This document shows, piece after piece, positions 17,644 to 28,188 of a DNA stretch of 64,000 bases (within the stretch, counting starts at the first letter, position 1; each line of letters begins with the position of its first letter). Position numbers and translations under genes: made by a program. The DNA comes from Chrysaora quinquecirrha (Eukaryota > Cnidaria > Scyphozoa > Semaeostomeae > Pelagiidae), in the NCBI GenBank assembly GCA_014526335.1, contig JACTAT010000059.1, forward strand, positions 3,123,312 through 3,187,311, in the 5' to 3' direction. A model generated the notes under the pieces. It worked only from the letters and a program-made list of their open reading frames with translations, was not told where the DNA came from and made no database searches.

Positions 17644-18621
17644 CATTGAACTATAAATAAAAAGACTGGAACGACAACCTTATTGTGCAAAAAGCGTAAC
17701 CAAAAATGGCGGACATGGAGCGAGAGCTTGCACGTATGCGCGAGATGCGCGAACATAAGGTTCAGTACGGAAAAATGAGAAAAAATGCCGTGCAAAACTG
17801 GTTTGAAGCCAAATTTGACTATGAATTCGAAATAAATCAAGAAAAAATTTTTTCAGATTTCAAAAAAACGCAGATTTGAGAGTATTTTAAGACCGTTGAA
17901 ACTAGCTTATATTGATTCTGATCGGATTTATGGGCCAAAATGATGCTGCACGTAACAACTTTTCGGTAGGCCGCCTTCAAAATATCAAGTCCAGCTACTA
18001 GATCTGAGATGAAAACAACTAAAGAATACGAATAAAACATTTTAGGAAACATTTGTACATAGTTATAGTGCTAAATATCTTTATATATAACGTATTGACA
18101 TCGAAATCTTGGATTTTATCGTCACCTGAACCGACCTGAACGAAGCCTGCTCTCATACTTCATATACAGCAGGTTATTCTTAATTTACTGGGTCCAGATG
18201 TTCTTTCATAATGTCTTCCTTTCTGTTTTTCCATGAAACTTTAACCTTTTTAAAATATATTATATGATAAGTTCTTCTAACTCTGCACCCTTTTGAAATC
18301 AGTGATCGGGTGGCCTAAGCTTTGTTCACGGCAACTTCAACACAGCCGTTCTTCCTTTCAAAAACGAATTTTGAAACTATAACTCCAGGTTCAGTTGCAG
18401 TAGCTATTTCTTTCACGCTTCCACCCAAAAACCACTAGATTAAACCAATTTTCATGCACAAAATCGAGCAATATGTGAATGCATATTTTACGTACTGAGC
18501 CCTTGTTTTTCTGAAAATCCATACGTGCAGACATTCCTCAGGCGCGCAAAATTGGTTACGCATTCTACAGACATTAGAACAATAGAGTTGTCGTTCCAGT
18601 CTTTTTATTTATAGTTCAATG
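17644..18621. mobile_element. 978-bp non-autonomous DNA transposon, 35-bp perfect TIRs
   Basis: The first 35 bases (from CATTGAACTATAAATAAAAA) are repeated exactly in reverse complement at the right end. Both flanks carry GGTAAGGC (17636-17643 and 18622-18629), a perfect 8-bp target-site duplication. CA...TG ends with an 8-bp duplication fit P-element or hAT transposases. No intact transposase ORF is visible inside. The intact termini and duplication suggest a fairly recent insertion. Confidence 0.85.
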
Positions 18622-18629
18622 GGTAAGGC

Positions 18630-21600
18630 AGGCATCACACAACATAAAAGGAAAATGTGGCGTCAAATAGGAATTACATTCTATAATTCATTTACTTCTT
18701 CATCTTCGAGTTCAAATCTCGAAACTCTGCCTTACCCTTATAAATGATTGTGTCCATCAGTCAACCAGTTGAACTGTGGCACTAATACCCAAGAATCAGT
18801 CTTTTGCGAAAGTGAATTGAATTACCCCTCCAAAAGATGTTTTAGAATGATAGGTAATCAAATAACTCACTGATAATCAGAACCAATATCTCAAAGATCG
18901 AGGGGTATATCACTTCATAAATCTCGTACACGTTGGCAATAAATCCCCATAAATCTTAAAAATCTTTTGAATCTTATAAATCCTATAAATCTCTTGAAAA
19001 TCTCATGTTCCAGCTACTTCACATATGCACAAGTCTTGATTTGCCTGAGCAAGACTAAGCTAGACAACGATTGCAGGAAAAGTGTGTGTGTTCTTCAAAG
19101 ACGAAATCTAAAGTTAAGCTTAAGTCTTTGACACCAAATCCAGTCATTTTTACATTCATTATGAAAGAAAGTTTCGCGACAGAATTTGAAATATCTAGAA
19201 GATATTTCTTTGTATTCCCTGGAAATGGTGCCTTCTTGTATAACCAAGATATCTTCTCATGCTTTAATGGAACTATACTTTTTGCTGTTTAAAGCGGTAA
19301 TATTCAGCAGTTCAAGTAAGGGGTACAATGTTCCAAGCAATAGGGCGTGTCAGCGAAAAATGAAACTTCTTGTACAACCAGTGAGAAGAGGGTGAGAAGT
19401 GAGAGGGGTGAAAAATAAACAAAGAGAGAGAATTGAAGGTACACGCTTTCTTTTTATAAAGAACCACTTTATAAGGAATCTACACGCCTATATGTAGAAG
19501 GCCCGAAAATTTAAAGAACTTATACTACTAAAGAGAACATCGTTAAGGAACTTCTCAATGTCGAATGCTTTTATCACCGCAAATAATCAAGAATAAGAAA
19601 GCCCGTTCCATTCATTTGCAGTCAAAAAACACATGAATTGTACGTTATGCATGTATCAAATGTTTCCTTGAGTAGTCTCGAGCTTTGCTCACCTGCAAGT
19701 GTCTCTCTTTCATTCTCAAGACCACTGTATGTGCAGTTAAAATTAAGGAACTATTAAAGAACTTTTGAACTACGATTGCCTCAAAAGAGGTCCAAAAATA
19801 TGGAACTTTAAGAGCTAGGCCTTGAGGTAGGTTCCTTATAAAAAAAGCGTGTAGAACGAATCTTTCAGAAACATAAAAAGGATTTCCTGAGATTGGCAAG
19901 GGGTTTTAGAGAGACAACAGGATCCCATGCAGAGATGCAAGAGGTTCTAAGCTCGAGTTTCACGGAGTGACCTGGAAGATTTGCCCCAGCTGTCATTGAT
20001 GCCTTTGACTGGAGCAGGGAGGCAATTAAGGACCTTGGTAACGTAATGTTACTTCAAACGTCATCTAAAATCCCATTTATATAACTGCTAAAACACCTCT
20101 CAACATCCTTATACCTTTTTATCACATTTATCTATCGAAATGAGCATTTACCTTTATCAAACAAATCCTGTACGTAGAGAGATGTTTGGCAATTTGGATA
20201 GAAATCGCTCATCGTAAGGGTGATTAAGACGGCTTTATAGTTTTAAAGTAGAGCAAACTTGTTATCACCTGACGATTTCAAACGGCAATAATGGCAAAAT
20301 AGTTAAGAAAGTTTTGATTTTTTGATCATTGAGTTATTGAATGGATTAGAACAAGCGTTGAACTGCTTATTGCTCGATTTAGTGCATATGTTGCATAAGC
20401 CTGAATCAAAAAGAAAAGCGCAAGGCATCAGCAGAGGCAGGTGTTCCAAAACAGCGCAAGGCCCCTGTGCCTTGAAAGCCCCCTACCATAGTTTTTTCCG
20501 ATGTTTCCTACAGATCTGGAGGAAAATAGTCCCATTGGCTTTGATGGACCTGGCACACTTTAAAAAGTGAATGGCTTGGTCAACAACGTACCCAGAACAC
20601 AATCAACACAATCAGAACACAATCACGAACCATTTGCTTTGGCACTTTATGTAGTAACAGTAAATGTACAGGGTGGATTACGCAAGTGCTAAATGCTCCT
20701 AAGAAATCGCATGCATTCAGCGAGTTAATACTCAAAGTAATGAAATGCATAGGTTTCTTACATAGGGTATCGATTGCAAGATATATATAAAAGTAAAATA
20801 GATAGAAGACAAAGTTTTTTAGCGTCTTGAGTGTTTTCACACGAAGCTAACTAAGTAGTTTCCATTTCTAGCTCTAGAGGGCTAAAAAAATCAAAGCCAG
20901 AATGGAATGAGTAGAGAAAATTTTGCTACGTCAAAAATGATATATTCTCACGACCTACATCTCATAACTCAAAATTGACACGTTGATATTTCCCATAAGA
21001 AATCGTTATTTGTGTACTTTTGTTGCATGTATATTGTATCACAATGAAAGTGTAATAAAAACGCGAATAATTAGTCATTAATAGGCAAGCCTTTCTATCA
21101 CTCGTCTTATATATACCTTGTTAATTAGCGTTCAACGGTGAAAGGCAACACACACCATTATACAATGACTTAGCCCATTTTAACTTTTGATGATTTTATG
21201 TACAGTGAAATCATTCACGTTGTATGAGATGTGCTAATGTGACTTTGCTAAGGTGGTATAGACACAATACATAATAGCAAAGAAGCATTTTTCTTCACTC
21301 ACATGTGACAATCGATTTGATATAGTATCTGAAGCCTTTCCTCCCACCAACTTCTCTTGACACCCTGTTTCCTGGAGTTCTTATTTCTCCAGAGCAACTC
21401 TTCCTCAGGTCTTCCCCAAAGGAAGATGGCATTCAAACATTTTCCTTCGACAAACGTGTTTTTTCCACCTTGAAAATTCCTATGGGCGGCAAAAACACGA
21501 TAGAAAGAGGCAGAGCAATAAAACAAGGGATTGCGAACGCCAGCAGCAGGGGCATTTCACTCTCGAGATGGGCACGAGATTTCCGTCAAAACAAAAGGGT

Positions 21601-21700
21601 TCCTGAAGAGAATAGGGATTTCTAAGGGGGCATTTGTCGCCTTGACTATGAGAGGTCTTCGCTCCAAACATATCTTCCAGAGCGTTCCAGGTAGGGTTGT
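18630..21700. other. Intergenic region, no gene seen
   Basis: Apart from the MITE at 19442-19851 I see no domain-bearing ORF. Near 18900-19000 there is a fragment of a dispersed repeat family with phrases such as ATCTCGTACAC and 'AAATCTTATAAATC'. The rest is AT-rich and unassigned. Confidence 0.4.
19442..19851. mobile_element. TA-flanked MITE, copy A (CACGC...TATAAGGAAC family)
   Basis: TIRs begin CACGCTTT and reach a TATAAGGAAC-type word; the right end is GTTCCTTATAAAAAAAGCGTG. TA lies directly outside each end. It is collinear over its full length with 52093-52498, including the shared internal motif GTAGAAGGCCCGAAAATTTA. Non-coding. TA flanking suggests a Tc1/mariner-type integrase, by inference. 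Confidence 0.75.
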
Positions 21701-21713
21701 GATTGTGAAATAC

Positions 21714-21757
21714 ACAAACAACAACAACAACAACAACAACAGCAGCAGCAGCAGCAA
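21714..21757. repeat. Compound (AAC)n(AGC)n microsatellite
   Basis: About nine AAC units run directly into five AGC units. It gives an apparent Leu run on the minus strand and Asn/Ser on the plus strand in short ORFs that are otherwise unsupported. Confidence 0.85.
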
Positions 21758-22696
21758 ACCGACATTATGAAAAGAACAGTCGCACTCATACAGAGAATCT
21801 GCGTTTTGCCTTTTAAAAGGGGGTTTGAATGAAGAGGACAATAATACCAACAAAAACAAGGGTTTGGAAGACAGAAATTTCTATAAAAATAAACGGAATT
21901 CTAGAACTTTTCGAAAACCTTGTGAACATTAACATTAATCGCACAGGGGTATGTCTCGACAGCAGTCATGGCAAGTCCAGATAACGAAGCATGCATTTTC
22001 ACAGAGCAAAACTGTGAGTTTCTAGCGAAACTTGAAACTTGTAGACAAAGATGCTCAAAATTGGCGAATGAATGCATGCAAAAATTACTGAAGACGGACC
22101 TTTAAGGTGGTTAAACAAGGCAATATTAGCGAGAGGCTTGAGCTGATTTTGAATTCTCATTTTGAACCAATATGCTTTAATATTGTTTTAAGATACGCAG
22201 ACAAGCGTGGTGACATTATAGTCGGCGAAGATTTTCACCCAAAAGTGTTTGAGCATTCAGTATTGCGATATCTTTACGAAAGTACAATACTTGACCAAAC
22301 CAAGGACAAAACAATTCAATATACTGTAAGGGAACATCTGCCTTTGATAATGCACGGGTTTGAGGTGAATTGTAACAAAGGGTGTTGGAAGGTCGTTTAG
22401 TTTTATAGGACTTAAAACATGAACATCGTACATTAAACAGAGAATACTAATAAACAGAGATGTGTATTCATACAAAGTGTAATTATTTGAGTTGGCGAGA
22501 AAGGGATTTGGACTTGTTAAGTTTCACCCAACTTTTCAACAACAACAACAACAACAACAACCATTTTGCAGCAACAGCAACCTACTAATTATTCGAGCTG
22601 ATGTGCTCAGACGTACAGCAATTCATACAGCAACACTTATTCCACGAGCCCCGCTACAAACGAGGCTCGCTACAAACGAGGCTCACTATCCAACGA

Positions 22697-22945
22697 TTTG
22701 TGGAGTGGTTGGCCAAGCTTATCAGCCAGTTCTCGTTAGACAGCTGAAGTTAAGCTTGGTCGTGTGAGGTCAGCTTCTGGATGGGTGACTTTCCAGATGG
22801 ATGACTAAACAACTCACTCTGCCCTCCTTCGGAAGGGACGTTAAACTAGGGGTCCCGTGCCTGGATGCTGCATGCATAGTAGGCCTAAATTAGCTGAAAA
22901 AGCTAGAAATAACAGCCTACTCAAAATAAATTAACAACAACAACG
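22697..22945 (+). mobile_element. 5S-rRNA-derived SINE (SINE3-like)
   Basis: About 22715-22800 aligns by eye with the 3' two-thirds of eukaryotic 5S rRNA: TCTCGTTAGA, then GAAGTTAAGC, then GGTCGTGTGAGGTCAGCTTC and TGGATGGGTGAC, in the order and spacing of the internal promoter (A box, intermediate element, C box). A non-5S body follows, with the hairpin CCTTCGGAAGG and GTTAAACTAGGGGTCCCGTG, and the element ends in an AAC-repeat tail at about 22931-22945. This head-body-tail layout is that of SINE3 elements transcribed by RNA polymerase III. The start is uncertain because the first part of 5S is poorly conserved. Confidence 0.65.
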
Positions 22946-24928
22946 ATGCTCAGGTACAAGGGGGGTACAAGTCTAGTTTAAAAGTATTATTAAGCGATCA
23001 ATGGATCAAAACTTTCCTATGGAGCAAAAATGCGACTCATATGATAAGTCTCAGGAAATATTTAATCTGACAAATCTGACTGGGATTGTAGTTCTTATTA
23101 AAAGAATCTGACTTTTGGAGCAATTTTGCGGCTTTAATAACTATCAGCAATATTTTCAATGGTAAATGGTAACTTAAAGACTTCACACAATAGATATCGT
23201 TTGGAATGAGAGAAACTTCTTCAATTCATACTGCTATACTAGAAATAGTTTTAACTTACCTTAGAACAACATTTTAATTAATGCTATTTATAACTACGAT
23301 ATTTCGCTCTTCAACCAATCTCGCATACCTAATGGAAGTGTGGAAGGCACGCACGAGCAAAAAGCAGCATTTTGTCCCGGCCTAAGGCAACTAAATTTCT
23401 AACAATCCACTGCACTCTAGTGGTTGGCTACTACAGTACTCTGGGTACCAGAGCCTGGCTTCGAAGACTTATTACCTTCCTCCCACTCTTTAGGCAACAG
23501 CTTCTAACAGCTACAACGAATGAATTAAGTCTACTGGCTTCGCAGTGTAACAGGGAGTGAAAACAAGAAACGGGGGAAAAGGAGAGGAGAGGTGGGATGG
23601 GAGGGGAATATGAGCATTTGATTGGCTGATGAATACAATAGATTTGCCCATAGAACCAGAGACGTAACTTTTCTTTTCTCCCATCCCTTCTCCTTCCTCC
23701 TCCACAATATAAAGCATCCACCGCAACAGCCACTTCACGGTCCTTTGAACCAGCAAAGGCTAGCTATGAATCTGCTCACAGCATTTCAAGTTCTGTCTCA
23801 AAAAGTGCTTAAGTTCAATCATCTGGAAGTGATACTTACAAAGCATGGAATGAAGAAAACGCCAATTTCTAATGATATTGATGTATCATAGGTATTAAGA
23901 GATTGAGGTCCATACAGTCTCACACCGGTATCAACAACATTGCATCCCATACCGAAGCAACAGCCGAGTCATTTAATCATAATCCTCACGATACCCTTGC
24001 AACCAAACGTGACGAGCTCTTTAAACACTGGAAACGCTGCTTGGATCCTATATCTGGTCGGGCGCATCTGGCTTCACCGGCCAAAGGCCACAGAGGTTTA
24101 GTTACAAAGCAAACTCAATAAAATGCCAAAAGGGCAAGAAAAAACCAAGAATAAGATATAACGGTAATCATGATTATTTGTACACTTTCTGTACATACAC
24201 CTTAACATGACACATGTTCTGGCTGCAACAACATGTAGAAATTCCGTAAATTAATCAAATATGACCAAATAAGGTTTGTTTACATATAGGACTTATCCGT
24301 TGTTGTGATTAGATAACTGGATAGCAGTTTTCCTTATCTATCTTTATCAGATTAGAAAAATCTGATAATCAGTAGCCTCCGCATTGCCAGTAAAATGCTG
24401 TAATACCTTCAATACCTTTGACGTAATGCAGTTTTACCGCATACCTGGAGTAAAACGTCAGCAAGAGCTAAATTGGTTTCCACTGATAAGACAAGTCTTT
24501 TCGGAGTAAAAATTTAAACATGGCTCAACATTATCAAAGTTCTGTTATGAATCGACCAAACTGAATCGAACTTCTGATTGGTCGATTCATGACAGAATTC
24601 GAAATGTGTCGTTCCTAATAGCCAATCAGGATTGGTAAATGTTCCATCGCTCTTAATAACTTAGCTGACAGGCAATGATGATATCTATCTTAGATTCAAA
24701 AGAGCAAGTATCTAGAACCTTTGTTTTTATAGGCTTGACAAAACGTCGTTGGTTCTTGCCCCTTGAAAATACAAATGTTCGCCAGCACATTTCCTCTCCT
24801 ACCATTCTCTCCCATTGCATTTACTGCTGGACTTTCTGCCATCACCGCTATTAACGGCATTATGAGAAAGGTCTCTCGCGAATGAAAATCATTCTGTGCT
24901 ATGGCCTCGTGGCTTAATCAAGCTGGCT
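22946..24928. other. Intergenic region with a 58-bp hairpin
   Basis: No gene is recognised. At 24540-24597 an inverted repeat pairs TTCTGTTATGAATCGACCAA with TTGGTCGATTCATGACAGAA. No target-site duplication was found around it. Confidence 0.45.
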
Positions 24929-25972
24929 CAGGGGCGGATCCAGGGTAAATATTTACGGGTGCCCATTAAGGGGGTCCGGGGGCGTAGCCCCCGGGAAAAA
25001 TTTTTGTGACCACGCCCTTCAGAACCCCGGAGAAGGTGGGCAACGCCCTTTTTAATCCTGCAATGCGTTTTTATAATTATAGGAAAATTGTTAAAATCAT
25101 CCAGAAAAGGAGCAAAAATTCCTGGTTTTTAAGATATGGAATAAAAAGCTTGTAAAATATGCAAAAGGCAAAATCTTCCCAAACTTCAGATATCTTAGAC
25201 TTATTAGTCAAACTGTTGGATAGGATAATATCGTACATTAAATAATCTACCATGATTCAAAGATTACCATATTTTATTCAGTCGATCTTCCTTTTCTTCT
25301 TTTTTAACTGAATTGTCGTTCAATATTTCATTTAATTCTTTTAAAACTTCAAATTCCATCAATAACATAGGGCCTAGCCTTGACAGCTTTGACACAGCTA
25401 AATAAAATGGCGGCCTTTCCGCGCGCTTTTCGCTTTCAAAGAGTAATGCAGCAGCAGCAACATTGATGAACAGATTTGTGTTTGAGCATTCCTAGTGGCC
25501 TGCGCCATTCTTCACCATGCAGAAAACACATTTGATTGGCCTGCGCCATTTTCAGAGAAAGATGATTGGCCTGCGAATTATCTTTTGAATCTGTAGGGGC
25601 TCCCGCTAAAATTCAGGTCAAGCCAAAACAAAGGATTTTCAAGAATCACGCAAACAAAGGTCCTAGTTCCTCATTTTCCTTCTGGTCCGGTTATTCGTTT
25701 GACGAACAAGAAAGAAAACACTGCTAATGTGGTTTTTTGCAAGGCAACGTATCGCAATTTCCTTTCATGAGCATAAAAGCAAAACAATCAACCAAGGAAG
25801 TAAATGATGATGTTGCGAGTCGTTGTGTCCGGGGTTGTGTCACTGCAAAAAGGGAAAATGATTGACTTCAGTTATCAAAATGGGAATCGAAAGTCAGTTA
25901 TACTAAATATAGATCTTTGAAAATTTTAAGGGTGCTTGAGCACCCCTAGCACCCCCCTGAATCCGCCCCTGT
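24929..25972. mobile_element. hAT-like DNA transposon remnant, 1.04 kb
   Basis: It starts CAGGGGCGGATCCAGGG and ends CCCTGAATCCGCCCCTG, imperfect inverted repeats typical of hAT elements. TGGCT abuts both ends (24924-24928 and 25973-25977), consistent with a 5-bp duplication as in the hAT5 group. Near the left end lies the GC-rich hairpin GGGGGCGTAGCCCCC. No transposase ORF is intact, so this is a non-autonomous or decayed copy. Confidence 0.75.
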
Positions 25973-25977
25973 GGCTC

Positions 25978-27980
25978 GTGGTGTCAGAAGCACAGCTAGG
26001 GTCGAGGTCTCGATAAGTCAACCTATTACTGAGATCCTAGCCACTGATGCTAAGTAGGGTACACCATTTTCACCTTCACCTTCACGATTCACTACGCATG
26101 CTCCTACGAATCAAGGCTGATGCCATTGGTCACTCTTCAACGTCCCCAATTTCATCTCCCCAACAAATAGGTAACATATTTGTTGAGATTCTTTTACTGA
26201 AGCCTGGCAGTCTCTCAAGAAAGACTTGAATGCATTCTACCTGTTGGCTCGTTCACTATTTCCGTCTTGCCCTCCAAATTACTCACTGTCTCGGATAGCT
26301 TTCTTTATAAAGTTTCTTCAATACGTGTGTATCATTCCTAGGACCATCCTACTTCCGTTGGCCCATAGAATACATTTGAAAAACGCCATCTGCCCATTAA
26401 ATTCTTCAAAAGTATGTTCATATTTCATGCTACATCAAAATCCCCAAACAGTAAGAGATGCCAGAAGACGTTCAGGGAAAAGAGCGGCAGAATGAGGGGG
26501 GAACCCCTAAAAGAGACAGGTATACAGTACCTCAGAAAATCATCAAGGAGGTGATTATAGGTTATAAATTCGGTACAAAAACCCCATAACCATAGCATAA
26601 TCTATAGCTAAAGTTGTACCCTCAAAACAAAGTCGAAAATATTTTGTAAAAATAAAATGTGCGCCATCTGTAACCCTGCAGAGCCCTTTCTCATCTTGGT
26701 GGCATTGAAAAAAGTATATTGGCTCTCTGCGGTTGACAATTTCATCTTAGACCTGGTATTAACCGTTAAGGCCGATAAATTGCCCCAAAATGCAGGCTGG
26801 AAACCCATACTGCAACAATTCCCATAACCAGTGCAAAGAATAGGGAAAAAATCCGCGCGGCACACGCAATACGGATAGGCCTCAAATTGGCGTCAACGCC
26901 TTTGGGGATAAATTCTTACAATTGTCTCCATTATCCCCCTCTTCCGACATCCCTGCAAACAACATTCGCACCCCCACAATCTAGATATAATCGAGATGCC
27001 TCTTATGTGAAATTTTGCACTTTTTACCTCTAAAATCTGAAACTGCAATTGCTGTTGACACGATTTGACCAAGCTAGAGAGTCTATAGGCTTTGCCACGG
27101 CTATAGGCCAGACAAGATAGCATCAACTAAAGAATTCTTGAACTGACTGAGGCTTTTTTCATGAGGGGTGATCAGTCAAATGTAATTTTGTACTTTATGT
27201 CTCCTCCACAATTTAGCATTATCTCGTCTAGCCAGAAAGCAGGAGTCTAAAATGAGGCTTCAACTAAGGCTTATCAAAGCGACAAATACTATAAATAAGT
27301 CTACACAAGATTTATGACGATTTTATCGAGTGGAAACGCATGAACCACTTTTCTCCAAGAGCCAAAAGCCAGACTCCATCACAGAAAGCTTCTTCACTTC
27401 TCAATAAGAGATCAAAATTACGACCAAAGCCAACTTCAAACTAAAACCCCATCGCCACAATGGTTTTTCAGTTATTTGGTACAGCAAGAAAGGCGGAATC
27501 GCCAGGTGCACTTAACCCCCAGCCAGCAAAAGTCCTTGCACAAATAGCAAGAGCTGTAGCTTAAATGTGTATTCGCTACAGTTTTTTAGCTTAAAGATCG
27601 CATCGTCTCTCTAAAGAAAGGGAAGATCTATGCAATCGTTTAACCCCACTTTTAATTGCAGCTCGTGAAATTATGTTATTTAGAAGCTAGAATCAGGGGT
27701 CGTGGTTATAAACAGCAACATAATATCCTGGAAACAAACTGCAATAGATAATGGCAATGGCAGTAAAAATACCTGGAGAAGGAAGACTAATATAGTTTTG
27801 ATTACTTTGGTCTGACGTCATATCACAAAGAGAGTGAGTATCGCAGTAAAGAATGGCCTTCCGTCTAGACGGCGACACTGCGCAATATACAGATGCAGAC
27901 CATTCTCAATATCCGATACAACATTGTATGCTCTGAAAGTCGTAAAGTTGCATCAAACTATTACTATGTCACACGACAAC
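25978..27980. other. Intergenic region, no gene seen
   Basis: Short ORFs here lack recognisable domains or exon borders. No strong repeat structure was noticed. Confidence 0.35.
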
Positions 27981-28180
27981 CAGCAACGCAGCCAAGGGGG
28001 GCACGGGGGCATTCGTCCCCCAATCATCGCAAAGATAGGCTTTTAAAAAAGGCTAAATCTGAATCCGATGTAAATGTGTCGCAGGGTACGACTTGGTTAT
28101 TTGTTCTTAAAACCACGCCCAAATTTCCCTTGACCACATCGTTTTGCCCCTCGAGTGTTGGATGTCTAGCTACACCACTG
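27981..28180. mobile_element. 200-bp hAT-like MITE
   Basis: The left end CAGCAACGCAGCCAAGGGGG and the right end, reversed CAGTGGTGTAGCTAGACATC, are the two kinds of terminus seen in CAGTGGCGTAGC-type hAT elements. Flanks ACGACAAC (27973-27980) and ACAACAAC (28181-28188) match at 7 of 8 positions, the expected hAT duplication length. The right end is shared with the fragment at 1940. Confidence 0.65.
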
Positions 28181-28188
28181 ACAACAAC

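Noticed and set aside
18622..18736. tRNA gene
   Set aside because: GGTAAGGCAG and CTGCCTTACC could pair and a T-arm-like GAGTTCAAATCTC is present, but eight bases separate the T arm from the acceptor strand and no D or anticodon arm is seen. At best it is a SINE relic.
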